From Cryomorphaceae bacterium 1068 (GTDB taxonomy: Bacteria; Bacteroidota; Bacteroidia; Flavobacteriales_D; Cryomorphaceae), in contig JAPVXR010000002.1 in the NCBI GenBank assembly GCA_027214385.1, positions 124,001 to 188,000 of the forward strand: a stretch of DNA of 64,000 nucleotides, given 5' to 3'. The notes beneath the pieces were generated by a model. That model saw only the letters and a list, made by a program, of their open reading frames with translations, ran no database searches and was not told the origin of the DNA. Below, piece by piece: positions 17,783 through 26,542 of this stretch. Position numbers and translations under genes: made by a program. How positions within the stretch are numbered: position 1 is the first letter of the stretch; every line of letters begins with the position of its first letter.

Positions 17783-18234
17783 TCCGGTTGTTCAATGTGT
17801 TCAACTTCTATTCCCGCATCTCTCAACAGCTTAACGCCTTCACCGTCTTTGTAGAGTTTGGCAAATACCACTCTCAGGATACCGGCTTGAAGAATAAGCT
17901 TGCTGCAATCTTTGCAAGGAGATAAGGTTAAGTATAACGTAGCATCCTGTGCATTGTTGGTCGAGCGGGCCACCTTGGTTATAGCATTCGCTTCAGCGTG
18001 AAGCACAAACCAATGCGTTTCTCCTGTACCATCTTCACAGCAATTGTCAAATCCCGCAGGCGTACCGTTGTATCCATCAGAAATGATCATGCCATTCTTT
18101 ACAATAATAGCTCCTACTTGCTTTCTATTGCAATGCGACAATTTGCTCCACTCAGCTGCCATTCGTAAATAAGCCACGTCATATCGGTGCTGTTTTGCCT
18201 TGTTTTCAAATGTTAGAACTCCTTCTGCAATCAT
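17779..18234 (-). CDS. dCMP deaminase (ComEB-type)
   Basis: A 151-aa zinc-dependent deaminase making dUMP from dCMP for thymidylate synthesis. Zinc and catalytic motifs are LHAEANAIT (about 78-86, His plus the proton-shuttle Glu) and LSPCKDCSKLI (about 103-113, both Cys). KLSHCNRKQVGAIIVKNGMI and DGYNGTPAGFDNC are typical of the ComEB group. It is first in a two-gene operon with the S41 peptidase (ATGA overlap). It probably acts as a hexamer regulated by dCTP/dTTP, as in relatives. Confidence 0.92.
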   Translation of the reverse strand: MIAEGVLTFENKAKQHRYDVAYLRMAAEWSKLSHCNRKQVGAIIVKNGMIISDGYNGTPAGFDNCCEDGTGETHWFVLHAEANAITKVARSTNNAQDATLYLTLSPCKDCSKLILQAGILRVVFAKLYKDGEGVKLLRDAGIEVEHIEQPE

Positions 18235-18344
18235 AAACGCGAAGATAAAACGGAATTATGGGCTATGGTTGCCGAGGAGGTAAGTTAAATTAAGTGAAAG
18301 CTCTTTCGGTGTTGAGTAGAGTCAACATGATATACGGAATAAAA

Positions 18345-18383
18345 AAAGCGAGAGTAGGCGCTCACCGCTTCCACTCTCGCTTT
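18345..18383 (-). terminator. terminator of tRNA-Leu
   Basis: Read on the minus strand, AAAGCGAGAGT pairs with ACTCTCGCTTT (11 bp, 17-nt loop) and is followed by a T-run. It sits 7 nt after the tRNA 3' end. Confidence 0.8.
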
Positions 18384-18390
18384 GTTTTTG

Positions 18391-18472
18391 TACCCGGGGC
18401 GGGAATCGAACCCGCACTCCCGAAAGAACTGGATTTTGAATCCAGCGCGTCTACCAGTTCCGCCACCCGGGC
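18391..18472 (-). tRNA. tRNA-Leu (anticodon CAA)
   Basis: 82 nt. The acceptor stem is GCCCGGG/CCCGGGT (one G-U at 1-72), with the Leu-type D arm GGCGGAACTGGTAGACGC, anticodon stem CTGGA/TCCAG and loop TTCAAAA (anticodon CAA at 18438-18436, reading UUG). It has a long class II variable arm, T arm GCGGGTTCGATTCCCGC and discriminator A73. CCA is not encoded, as is usual in this phylum. It has its own promoter and terminator. Confidence 0.97.
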
Positions 18473-18531
18473 ATTAAAATCGGTCGTGCGATTTGATAAT
18501 TATCAATTATTCCAACCAAAATTAAGAGCGG

Positions 18532-18562
18532 CAAAATTACTCATTCAGACCAATAAGCCAAA
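18532..18562 (-). promoter_or_regulatory. promoter of tRNA-Leu
   Basis: On the minus strand, TTTG (18562-18559), 19 bp, then TAATTTTG (18539-18532) fits the Bacteroidota consensus TTTG-N19-TAnnTTTG exactly. A second TAATTTTG lies at 18524-18517. The tRNA 5' end is about 50 nt downstream. Confidence 0.7.
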
Positions 18563-18599
18563 CAAAATCTCAAAAGGCTAAATTTGCGGGCAATATTTC

Positions 18600-18630
18600 T
18601 TTGGATGTCAGTGCCATAATCGTAGCTTTG
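18600..18630 (+). promoter_or_regulatory. promoter of prs
   Basis: TTTG (18600-18603), 19 bp, TAGCTTTG (18623-18630): a perfect match to the Bacteroidota primary sigma consensus. The ATG of prs is only 14 bp further, so the leader would be very short. Confidence 0.75.
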
Positions 18631-18644
18631 CAGCCCTTTTAAAG

Positions 18645-19580
18645 ATGAGTAACTCAGTCAAAATATTCGCAGGAAGCGCATCCGAAGATATCGGAACGAG
18701 AATCGCGCGAGCGTACGGTCAGGAATTAGGAAATCTGAAGATGTCCAAATTCAGTGACGGTGAGTTCCAGATTTCTTACGAGGAGAGTATTCGTGGAAAC
18801 GATGTTTTTATCATCCAGTCCACCTTTCCACCCTCAGATAATTTGATGGAACTGCTCCTCATGGTAGACGCTGCCAAAAGAGCGTCTGCCAAAAGAATTG
18901 TTGCCATACTGCCTTATTTTGGTTTTGCCAGACAAGACAGAAAAGATAAGCCACGAGTAGCAATCGGTGCCAAATTGGTAGCCAACTTACTCACTGCGGC
19001 AGGAGTTGATCGGGTGATGACTATGGATCTTCATGCAGATCAAATCCAAGGATTTTTTGAAGTACCCGTAGATCACCTCTTCGCATCTTCCATTTTCTTG
19101 CCTTTCATCGAGACTCTTGATACTTCAAACTTGATTATGGCTGCCCCTGATACGGGAGGAACCAAGCGGGCAAATGCTTACGCCAAGTATCTGAATGTGG
19201 ACATGGCCATCTGCTACAAGCAGAGAAAAGTCGCCAACCAAATTGAGAGCATGACGGTAATCGGAGATGTGGAAGGAAAAGATGTACTACTAGTAGACGA
19301 CATTATTGATACAGCAGGTACATTGACTACTGCTGCTGACATGATGATGGACCGAGGTGCTAAAAGCGTTCGTGCTCTTTGCACCCACGCAGTACTTTCA
19401 GGACCAGCTTACGATAGAATCGAAAAGTCTACTATCAAAGAATTGATTGTTACCGACACCATTCCTCTTAAAAAGAAGAGTGATAAAATCCGTGTATTGA
19501 CCATTGCAGATCTTTTTGCAGACGTTATTCACAGCGCGATCAATTACCAATCCATTAGCAAATATTTTATCGTTTCATAA
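18645..19580 (+). CDS. prs: ribose-phosphate pyrophosphokinase
   Basis: 311 aa; makes PRPP from ribose 5-phosphate and ATP for nucleotide, His and Trp synthesis. Motifs are KFSDGEFQISYEESIRG (about 35-51), YFGFARQDRKDKPR (about 93-106), the His-containing TMDLHADQIQGFF (about 127-139), and the PRPP-binding loop VLLVDDIIDTAGTLT (about 215-229). The length is normal. It is followed 12 bp later by the L25 gene, a common Bacteroidota pairing with rplY and pth. Confidence 0.97.
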   Translation: MSNSVKIFAGSASEDIGTRIARAYGQELGNLKMSKFSDGEFQISYEESIRGNDVFIIQSTFPPSDNLMELLLMVDAAKRASAKRIVAILPYFGFARQDRKDKPRVAIGAKLVANLLTAAGVDRVMTMDLHADQIQGFFEVPVDHLFASSIFLPFIETLDTSNLIMAAPDTGGTKRANAYAKYLNVDMAICYKQRKVANQIESMTVIGDVEGKDVLLVDDIIDTAGTLTTAADMMMDRGAKSVRALCTHAVLSGPAYDRIEKSTIKELIVTDTIPLKKKSDKIRVLTIADLFADVIHSAINYQSISKYFIVS

Positions 19581-19592
19581 ACACAATCAAAA

Positions 19593-20234
19593 ATGAAAAC
19601 AGTATCGTTGAGCGGTTCTCCCAGAGAGAACGTAGGGAAAAAAGATGCTAGTCTCGTCAGAGCAGAGGGAAATATTCCTTGTGTTCTTTACGGTGGCGAA
19701 GACCAAAAACACTTTTCCATTAATGCCATAGATTTTAACAAGTTCATCTACACGCCGGATGTATTTATCTATGAATTGGACTTGGGCGGAACAAAGGTGA
19801 AAGCGATCATTCGCGATATCCAATTTCACCCGGTAACCGATGAAACAATCCACGTTGATTTCTTGGAGCTGATTGAAGGAAAATCTGTTAGAATGGAGCT
19901 TCCTCTAAGATTATCAGGAAATTCAATCGGAGTAAGAAACGGGGGGCGCCTTTTGGCAAACTTCCGTCGAGTTAATATCAAAGGTATCCCTGCCGATCTT
20001 CCGGAAGCAGTAGAAGTTGATATTTCAAAACTACGTATTGGTCAATTCATTCGAGTTGAAGACTTGAGCTTACCATCCGCTACGATTCTGCACAACCCAA
20101 AAGCGGTAGTAGTAGGAGTGAAAATGGCCCGTGGTGCTGTTGATGAGGACGAAGAAGAAGAAGGTGAAGAAGGTGAAGAGGGTGCTGAAGGCGAAGCTGC
20201 TGAAGCCTCTTCTGAAGCTCCTGCCGAAGAATAA
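19593..20234 (+). CDS. rplY: 50S ribosomal protein L25/general stress protein Ctc
   Basis: A 213-aa long-form L25 (Ctc/TL5 type) that binds 5S rRNA. It has the N-terminal L25 beta-barrel (SLSGSPRENVGKKDASLVRA, then IPCVLYGG) and the C-terminal TL5 domain (RMELPLRLSGNSIGVRNGG). The last 35 or so residues are an acidic tail of Glu/Gly/Ala repeats (DEDEEEEGEEGEEGAEGE), low in complexity. Operon order is prs-rplY-pth; the pth start follows the stop by 19 bp. Confidence 0.95.
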   Translation: MKTVSLSGSPRENVGKKDASLVRAEGNIPCVLYGGEDQKHFSINAIDFNKFIYTPDVFIYELDLGGTKVKAIIRDIQFHPVTDETIHVDFLELIEGKSVRMELPLRLSGNSIGVRNGGRLLANFRRVNIKGIPADLPEAVEVDISKLRIGQFIRVEDLSLPSATILHNPKAVVVGVKMARGAVDEDEEEEGEEGEEGAEGEAAEASSEAPAEE

Positions 20235-20253
20235 ACCTAACTCAACCGATACC

Positions 20254-20817
20254 TTGAAATATCTCGTAGTCGGTTTGGGCAATGTGGGTGATAAGTATCT
20301 CAACACCCGCCACAATATAGGATTCAAAGTAGCCGACGCTCTCGTAGAGCGATCGGCTGCTTTGTTTTCAGAGGAAAGGTATGGCGCTGTATCGACCATA
20401 AAACACAGGGGTAGAACCTTGATTATTTTGAAGCCAAACACATTTATGAATCTCAGTGGAAAGGCTGTGAACTACTGGCTCCAGAAAGAAAAGATTCCCA
20501 TTGAAAAGCTTCTTGTAGTAACGGATGATCTGGCTTTGCCTTATGGCAAGCAGAGGCTACGAATGAAAGGAAGCGATGGCGGTCATAATGGCCTCAAGAA
20601 TATCAATGCCATTTTGGGAAGGCAAGATTATGCTCGCCTTAGAGTGGGTATAGGAGACCAGTTTCACAAGGGCGGGCAAATAGATTATGTATTGGGCGAT
20701 TGGTCCCCCGCCGAGAACAAGATCCTTTCAGAAAGAATTGATGTTGCCGCTGATACTTGTCTCTCTTTCTGTTCGATCGGTGGGCCTCAAACAATGACAA
20801 CTTTTAATAACAAATAG
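20254..20817 (+). CDS. pth: peptidyl-tRNA hydrolase
   Basis: 187 aa from a TTG start at 20254; recycles peptidyl-tRNA released during translation. The frame stays open upstream to 20131, but that part only reads the L25 acidic tail in another frame as a Lys-rich string, so it is rejected. Family residues are VGLGNVGDKYLNTRHNIGF (catalytic His in TRHN) and VTDDLALPYGKQRLR, followed by GSDGGHNGLKNI. GNVG replaces the usual GNPG. Third gene of prs-rplY-pth. Confidence 0.94.
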   Translation: MKYLVVGLGNVGDKYLNTRHNIGFKVADALVERSAALFSEERYGAVSTIKHRGRTLIILKPNTFMNLSGKAVNYWLQKEKIPIEKLLVVTDDLALPYGKQRLRMKGSDGGHNGLKNINAILGRQDYARLRVGIGDQFHKGGQIDYVLGDWSPAENKILSERIDVAADTCLSFCSIGGPQTMTTFNNK

Positions 20818-20854
20818 TTAACTCCTACAAACTTCTTAACTTGGCGTTAACTCA

Positions 20855-20862
20855 TACTTTTG
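20855..20862 (+). promoter_or_regulatory. -7 element before the T9SS-secreted protein
   Basis: TACTTTTG matches TAnnTTTG 25 bp before the ATG at 20887. A TTG at 20841 is only 11 bp upstream, too close for a -33 box. The element removes the apparent upstream TTG start at 20860 from consideration. Confidence 0.5.
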
Positions 20863-20886
20863 CACCCAAAATTAAACCCAATTAAA

Positions 20887-23800
20887 ATGAAGAAAATTTA
20901 CTTCTTGCTATTTGCAGCAATGCTTATGACTTTTCAGTCAGCTGTTGCGCAGAGCGATCTTCTGATTTCAGGAGTCGTAGATGGAGACCTTACAGGGGGG
21001 AAACCTAAGGCCATCGAACTTTATGTGATCAATGATATTGCTGATCTTAGCGTCTACGGAATAGGATCTGCTAACAATGGCGGAGGCTCCGACGGTGTTG
21101 AATTTGTATTCCCTGCCGACGCCGCATCCGCAGGAGACTTTATTTACGTTAGTTCTGCTGACGGAGGTGATGATGTATTGTTTAGTGGTTATTTCGGTTT
21201 TGATGCCGATTATTTTTCAGGAGCAGCTGCAATCAACGGAGATGATGCTGTTGAGCTTTTCCTAAATGATGTAGTAGTAGACGTATTCGGAGACATCAAC
21301 GTAAATGGAGATGGTGAATCTTGGGATTATACCGATGGTTGGGCTTATCGCCAAAACGGCACAGGTCCATCTACTACATTCACAGAATCAGAATGGCCTG
21401 TAGAAGGTGTAGGTCTGCTAGACGGATTTTTGACCAACGCAGAAGCTGCTTTTCCGTTTCCTGCAGGAACATACTCTACCGAAGGTGGCGGAGGTGACCC
21501 CGTAGAAGCTACGATTCAGGAAATTCAAGAAACGACTGACCCGAGTGGAGATTCTCCGCTCGTAGATCAAATCGTGATTACCTCAGGTATCGTAACAGCT
21601 GTTTATGATGAAGGATACTGGATTCAAGATGGAACAGGTGCTTGGAGTGGAATATTTGTAAGAGGTGACAACCCTACCGTAGCAGTTGGAGACGACGTTA
21701 CCGTGACTGGAATCGTTCAAGAAAACTTCGGATTGACTCGAATCAACAACGTAACTGAACTTGTAGTTGAGTCAATGGGGAATGCCCTTCCTGCAGCGGA
21801 AGTACTTACTACAGCTGAAGCAGGAGTGGAAGAATTTGAAAACGTTTTAATTCAAGTACTAGACGTAACATGTACGGATAACGACTTGGGATTTGGCGAA
21901 TGGTCGATCAACGACGGATCAGGAGACTACAGAGTAGACGATGAATTGTACGATGCAGATCCTCAGCTACTAGTGGGGTATGACCTTACAGGTGTGGCTT
22001 TTTACAGCTTCGGTGACTTCAAACTTTTTCCCAGAGACGCAGCAGATGTCGTTTTAAACGAAGATGCGAGTGAACTTGGATTGGCATTTGAAGCTTCAGC
22101 CATTGGCGAAGATGAATCTGCCGGAACAATTACTATCTCTGTTGAGATCATCAACCCTGCTGATGTAGAGACAACTGTTGATGTAGCAGTGACCGGTGGT
22201 ACTGCCGCGAACGGAACAAACTACAACTTCACTGATCCTACAGTATTAACTTTCAATGCAAGCGACGCTACTGCGCAAACATTTGAGGTAGAAATTTTGG
22301 ATGACTTAGATCCAAATGATGACCGCACGGTGATCTTCACACTTCAGAATGCAACGAATGGAGCCACCCTTGCAACGGGAGAATTGACCTTGACTATTCA
22401 AGATGATGATACGGAAATTGAGCTTACTGACATCGCGACAGCCGCTGAGGAAGATGCTACCGGAGTAGCAGTAAACAATGGTACGGAATTTACCGTGGCA
22501 GGTCTCGTATATGGCGAGAACATGAATGGTACGGGTACTTCGTTTACAATAATTGACCAGACTGGTGGAGTAGGAGTTTATTCCAATGGTTTGGTAGACG
22601 ACTACGTCGTGACAGAAGGAGACAGTATTGTACTCACAGGTACGATCAACCAGTTTGCAGGACTCACTCAAATGAGTCCTTCCTCTATAAACTTGATTTC
22701 TCAAGGAAATGAAATCGCAGAGCCAACCGTAATCACAGAATATACTGACGCCATGGAATCTCAGTTGGTTAAATTGGAATGTGTATTCTTGGTTGATCCG
22801 GGACAATGGACCGGTTCAGGTTCAGGTTTCAATGTTACTGTAAGCAATGGCTCTACTGAATACACTGTAAGAATCGACAATGATGTGGATCTTTACAGCG
22901 CTCCGGCACCTTCAGGTACGTTTGACGTAACGGGTATTGGAGGGCAGTTTGACAGCGATGCTCCACTTACCGAAGGCTATCAACTACTTCCACGACGAAG
23001 TTCAGATATCGTGTCTCAAGAGTGTGGAATTGTAACCCCACCCGTAAACGATGATTGTGCCGCAGCCATCAATATCGACGACCTTCTTGGAGGACCAATT
23101 GGTGAAGCTCAGTTCTCAAGCCAATTTTCGAATGATGGTGCAACTGTAGAAGACAACGATGTAACAAGTGGATTTGATTGTTTCGGAGAGCCTGATGGTA
23201 CTGGTTCAGCTCCTTCATTGGAAAACACGGTGTGGTTCGAATTTGTAGGTGATGGAAACACTTACTTCTTGGAAACAAACGACTGTAATGGAACTGCGGA
23301 AGAATATGTTCCTGATGGAGATACTCAAATAGCTGTATACATCGGATTCTGTGGAATTTTCCAATCTCCATTCTTGTGTAATGAAGACGGGCCAAATGCT
23401 ACCCCTGGAAACTTTGCTGCAGGATTGGAAATTCCAACAGTAGCTGGTCAAGACTATACACTTATGGTTGACGGTTTTGCGGGAGCAGCAGGTGATTTCT
23501 GCTTGTCAATGACACGATTGGCTGCTTCTAACGATGAATGTCCAGGTGCGATTAGCATTACTGACCTCACAGGAGGAAACGTTGATGAAGCGCAAACTTC
23601 AGGAGTATTCTCTAACGTAGGCGCCACATCAATAGATGATCCGAATCCAAATGACGTTGAAGCTGACTGCTGGTTCGGAGACCCTCTTGTTTCGACTACA
23701 GTTTGGTTTAGCTTCGAAGGAGATGGAAATGAGTACTTCATCGAAACAGTAAACTGCGGTGGAGTAACAGATTACATCGATGACGGCGATACCCAAATGG

Positions 23801-24246
23801 CCATCTTTACAGGAGACTGTGGAGATCTGACTCAGGTCGCTTGTAATGAGGACGGCCCACAAGCTACTGACACAGAGTATCCTGCGGGAATCTCATTTTT
23901 GACTGAGGCAGGTGTAACTTACCAAGTGATGATTGACGGATACGAAGGAGCTGATGGAGAATTCTGCATGCAGATGACTGCTACTAGTCTTCTCTCTACT
24001 GACAATTCTGATGAATTCGAGTTCAATGCGTACCCTAATCCAACAAATGGAATGGTTACCGTAGAATCTCCCGTTTCATTGGAGAATGTAGCTTTGATGA
24101 ATGTTCTTGGACAACGCGTAAAAGAATGGAACATCACTTCTGCTGAGCGATTTGAATTCAACACAAATGATGTTGAGCCGGGTGTTTATCTTCTCCAAGC
24201 TTCTAGCGAAGGAAAGGTATCTACACTGAAGCTTATCGTTGAGTAA
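20887..24246 (+). CDS. large T9SS-secreted multidomain protein (lamin-tail-like, OB-fold, Calx-beta)
   Basis: 1119 aa from the ATG at 20887; the signal peptide ends at FQSAVAQ. In order: a lamin-tail-like domain (LLISGVVDGDLTGGKPKAIE, about 25-190), an OB-fold-like domain (VGDDVTVTGIVQENFGLTRI, about 215-380), a Calx-beta repeat (about 390-510, ending LTIQDDD), a second OB-fold-like domain, two related domains of about 160 residues starting NDDCAAAINI and SNDECPGAISI, and a type A T9SS sorting domain (AYPNPTNGMVTVES to the end). Such domain strings occur on secreted nucleases and adhesins, but I see no nuclease catalytic domain. Acidic and calcium-binding in character. Function unknown; surface-bound or released. 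Confidence 0.85.
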   Translation: MKKIYFLLFAAMLMTFQSAVAQSDLLISGVVDGDLTGGKPKAIELYVINDIADLSVYGIGSANNGGGSDGVEFVFPADAASAGDFIYVSSADGGDDVLFSGYFGFDADYFSGAAAINGDDAVELFLNDVVVDVFGDINVNGDGESWDYTDGWAYRQNGTGPSTTFTESEWPVEGVGLLDGFLTNAEAAFPFPAGTYSTEGGGGDPVEATIQEIQETTDPSGDSPLVDQIVITSGIVTAVYDEGYWIQDGTGAWSGIFVRGDNPTVAVGDDVTVTGIVQENFGLTRINNVTELVVESMGNALPAAEVLTTAEAGVEEFENVLIQVLDVTCTDNDLGFGEWSINDGSGDYRVDDELYDADPQLLVGYDLTGVAFYSFGDFKLFPRDAADVVLNEDASELGLAFEASAIGEDESAGTITISVEIINPADVETTVDVAVTGGTAANGTNYNFTDPTVLTFNASDATAQTFEVEILDDLDPNDDRTVIFTLQNATNGATLATGELTLTIQDDDTEIELTDIATAAEEDATGVAVNNGTEFTVAGLVYGENMNGTGTSFTIIDQTGGVGVYSNGLVDDYVVTEGDSIVLTGTINQFAGLTQMSPSSINLISQGNEIAEPTVITEYTDAMESQLVKLECVFLVDPGQWTGSGSGFNVTVSNGSTEYTVRIDNDVDLYSAPAPSGTFDVTGIGGQFDSDAPLTEGYQLLPRRSSDIVSQECGIVTPPVNDDCAAAINIDDLLGGPIGEAQFSSQFSNDGATVEDNDVTSGFDCFGEPDGTGSAPSLENTVWFEFVGDGNTYFLETNDCNGTAEEYVPDGDTQIAVYIGFCGIFQSPFLCNEDGPNATPGNFAAGLEIPTVAGQDYTLMVDGFAGAAGDFCLSMTRLAASNDECPGAISITDLTGGNVDEAQTSGVFSNVGATSIDDPNPNDVEADCWFGDPLVSTTVWFSFEGDGNEYFIETVNCGGVTDYIDDGDTQMAIFTGDCGDLTQVACNEDGPQATDTEYPAGISFLTEAGVTYQVMIDGYEGADGEFCMQMTATSLLSTDNSDEFEFNAYPNPTNGMVTVESPVSLENVALMNVLGQRVKEWNITSAERFEFNTNDVEPGVYLLQASSEGKVSTLKLIVE

Positions 24247-24264
24247 ATAGAAATTGAATAAAAC

Positions 24265-24303
24265 AAAAAGCCCCGCTGCGAATCTCGCAGCGGGGCTTTT
24301 TTT
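24265..24303. terminator. bidirectional Rho-independent terminator
   Basis: A 16-bp stem AAAAAGCCCCGCTGCG with its complement and an AATCT loop; A-run on one side and T-run on the other. It separates the convergent T9SS protein gene and glyS and can serve both. Confidence 0.93.
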
Positions 24304-24322
24304 GTAATAGTCTCAATACTAA

Positions 24323-25864
24323 CTACAACATCTTTAGCATCCCCTTCATCGAAACCTTACCGCTGATGACTTCTTCTAGTTTGTCCAAAGACACCCTTTC
24401 TTGTGCCATGCTGTCTCTTTCTCGAATAGTGACGCTATTGTCATTTAAGCTGTCATGGTCAACCGTAATACAGAAAGGAGTACCGATAGCATCCTGACGA
24501 CGGTAGCGCTTGCCGATCCCGTCTTTCTCGTCGTACTGACAGTTGTGGTCGAGTTTGAGTCGATCCATTATCTGGCGAGCCATTTCCGGAAGTCCATCTT
24601 TTTTCACCAATGGCAGCACGGCAACTTTCACTGGAGCTAAGGCATGTGGAATTCTCAAGACCGTTCTTTCCGAGCCATCCTCTAATTTCTCTTCTGTGTA
24701 TGCCGCCGACATAACTGCCAAGAACAATCGATCCAAACCAATGGACGTCTCAACTACATAAGGAATGTAGCTTTCTTTATCTTGAGGGTCGAAGTAGCGA
24801 AGCTTCTTCCCACTGTGCTCTTCATGACTTGCAAGGTCGAAGTCGGTTCTGGAATGAATTCCCTCCAACTCTTTAAAACCCATGGGGAAGTTAAACTCAA
24901 TGTCGCATGCAGCGTTGGCGTAGTGAGCCAATTTCACGTGATCGTGAAAACGGTAGTTTTCCTGGCCCAACCCAAGGGAATCGTGCCAATTCTTTCGTCG
25001 CACTTTCCAAGTCTCGTACCATTCCAACTCGGTACCTGGCTTCACGAAGTATTGCATCTCCATTTGCTCGAACTCGCGCATACGGAATATGAATTGACGC
25101 GCAATAATCTCGTTTCGAAATGCTTTTCCAATTTGCGCGATACCGAATGGAATCTTCATTCGGCTGCTTTTTTGAACATTTAGGAAATTGACGAAAATCC
25201 CTTGAGCCGTTTCAGGACGTAGGTAAATTGTGCTGGCATCTCCGGCTACAGATCCAAGTTCCGTTTTGAACATCAGGTTAAACTGACGCACATCCGTCCA
25301 GTTCTTTGAGCCGGTTTCGGGATCGGCAATGCCCAGGTCTTCGATCAGTTGCTTCACGGCAGCTAAGTCTTCTTTCTCCATGGCATCTTTAAATCGGCCA
25401 TGTACTTCGTCAATCTTAGTCTGATTGCGCTGCACGTTGGGATTCGTCGCTCGGAATTGAGCTTCGTCAAAGTCATCGCCAAATCGCTTTATTCCTTTGG
25501 CAACATCTTTCTCGATTTTTTGGCGATACTTCTCGAGGTAGTCTTCGATCAAAACATCGGCGCGGTAGCGCTTCTTGCTGTCTTTGTTATCGATCAACGG
25601 ATCGTTAAACGCATCAACGTGTCCCGAAGCTTTCCAGGTAGTTGGGTGCATAAAGATCGATGAGTCCAGACCTACGATCTCTTCATTCAGCCTTACCATC
25701 GCCTCCCACCAGTAGAGCTTCAGGTTGTTCTTCAGCTCTGATCCATAAGGGCCGTAGTCGTATGCGGCGCTTAGTCCGTCGTAGATTTCGCTTGATGGAT
25801 ATACAAAACCATATTCTTTAGCGTGGCCTATTATCTTTTTGAGTAAGTCTTCCGTTTGGCTCAT
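24323..25864 (-). CDS. glyS: glycyl-tRNA synthetase (alpha2 type)
   Basis: 513 aa, class II synthetase of the single-chain dimer type also found in eukaryotes and archaea. The N-terminus has GFVYPSSEIYDGLSAAYDYG. Class II motif 2 lies around PFGIAQIGKAFRNEIIAR and REFEQMEMQYFVKPG; motif 3 around ETSIGLDRLFLAVMSAAY. The anticodon-binding domain begins near HALAPVKVAVLPLVKKDG. A TACTTTTG -7 element lies 46 bp before the start. Monocistronic, converging on a shared terminator. Confidence 0.96.
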   Translation of the reverse strand: MSQTEDLLKKIIGHAKEYGFVYPSSEIYDGLSAAYDYGPYGSELKNNLKLYWWEAMVRLNEEIVGLDSSIFMHPTTWKASGHVDAFNDPLIDNKDSKKRYRADVLIEDYLEKYRQKIEKDVAKGIKRFGDDFDEAQFRATNPNVQRNQTKIDEVHGRFKDAMEKEDLAAVKQLIEDLGIADPETGSKNWTDVRQFNLMFKTELGSVAGDASTIYLRPETAQGIFVNFLNVQKSSRMKIPFGIAQIGKAFRNEIIARQFIFRMREFEQMEMQYFVKPGTELEWYETWKVRRKNWHDSLGLGQENYRFHDHVKLAHYANAACDIEFNFPMGFKELEGIHSRTDFDLASHEEHSGKKLRYFDPQDKESYIPYVVETSIGLDRLFLAVMSAAYTEEKLEDGSERTVLRIPHALAPVKVAVLPLVKKDGLPEMARQIMDRLKLDHNCQYDEKDGIGKRYRRQDAIGTPFCITVDHDSLNDNSVTIRERDSMAQERVSLDKLEEVISGKVSMKGMLKML

Positions 25865-25909
25865 GTTGTCATCTTGTTAGTCAAGAAATCGTTGTTTCCT
25901 TCGAAGGCG

Positions 25910-25917
25910 CAAAAGTA
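25910..25917 (-). promoter_or_regulatory. -7 element of glyS
   Basis: Read on the minus strand this is TACTTTTG, matching TAnnTTTG, 46 bp before the glyS ATG. No clear -33 TTTG is seen. Confidence 0.45.
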
Positions 25918-25951
25918 AAGTAATCAAGACGATATTGAAACGGTGAATACC

Positions 25952-25959
25952 TAACTTTG
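25952..25959 (+). promoter_or_regulatory. -7 element of the DUF3109 gene
   Basis: TAACTTTG matches TAnnTTTG and ends 4 bp before the ATG, so the message would be nearly leaderless. A TTG is 14 bp upstream, shorter than usual. Confidence 0.4.
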
Positions 25960-25963
25960 AGCC

Positions 25964-26542
25964 ATGATTCAAATTGACAACGCACTGCTCTCAGAAGACC
26001 TATTTTCAAAAAAGTTTGTGTGCGATTTATCAGCTTGCAAAGGAGCCTGCTGTGTAGAAGGAGATAGCGGTGCTCCGCTTGAGGCGGAAGAGGTGAGTAT
26101 GCTTGAAGACGCATTAGAAGATATCAAGCCCTACATGCGCCAAGAAGGGATAGATCGAGTGGAAGAGACCGGAGTTTTTACCATTGACGTAGATGGGGAA
26201 TATGTAACGCCACTGGTCAACGATGAAGAGTGTGCCTTCGTCTCCTTCGATGACAATGGAACCGCTAAGTGCTCTATTGAGCAAGCTCATCGAGAAGGTA
26301 AAACGGACTTTTTGAAACCGATTTCTTGTCACTTATATCCCATTCGTTTGACTCAGCTAAAGGACTATATCGCTTTGAATTACCACCACTGGCCTATCTG
26401 CGATCCTGCCAGATCTTGCGGTGCAAAACTAGATGTCAAAGTCTTCAGGTTTTTAAAAGAACCTATTACCAGAAAGTTTGGGCGAGAGTTTTTCGACAAG
26501 CTCGTTGAAGCAGATAAATTGATGGAGTCTTCTTCAAAATAA
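25964..26542 (+). CDS. DUF3109 family Cys-rich protein
   Basis: 192 aa, cytosolic. Conserved cysteines lie in CDLSACKGACC (about 24-34), in DEECAFVSFDD and CSIEQAHREGKTDFLKPISC (about 103-122), and in CDPARSCGAK (about 146-155). This resembles the YkgJ-type CxxCxxxCC metal- or iron-sulfur-binding arrangement. The family is widespread in Bacteroidota and has no established function known to me. It stands alone between glyS (divergent) and a 564-bp gene-free region. Confidence 0.85.
   Translation: MIQIDNALLSEDLFSKKFVCDLSACKGACCVEGDSGAPLEAEEVSMLEDALEDIKPYMRQEGIDRVEETGVFTIDVDGEYVTPLVNDEECAFVSFDDNGTAKCSIEQAHREGKTDFLKPISCHLYPIRLTQLKDYIALNYHHWPICDPARSCGAKLDVKVFRFLKEPITRKFGREFFDKLVEADKLMESSSK

Noticed and set aside
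18294-18581. A 95-codon plus-strand frame
   Set aside because: It runs through the tRNA-Leu gene and its terminator on the other strand.
20131-20253. An in-frame upstream extension of pth by 41 codons
   Set aside because: The peptide is a Lys-rich read of the acidic L25 tail in another frame, and the Pth fold starts exactly at the TTG at 20254.
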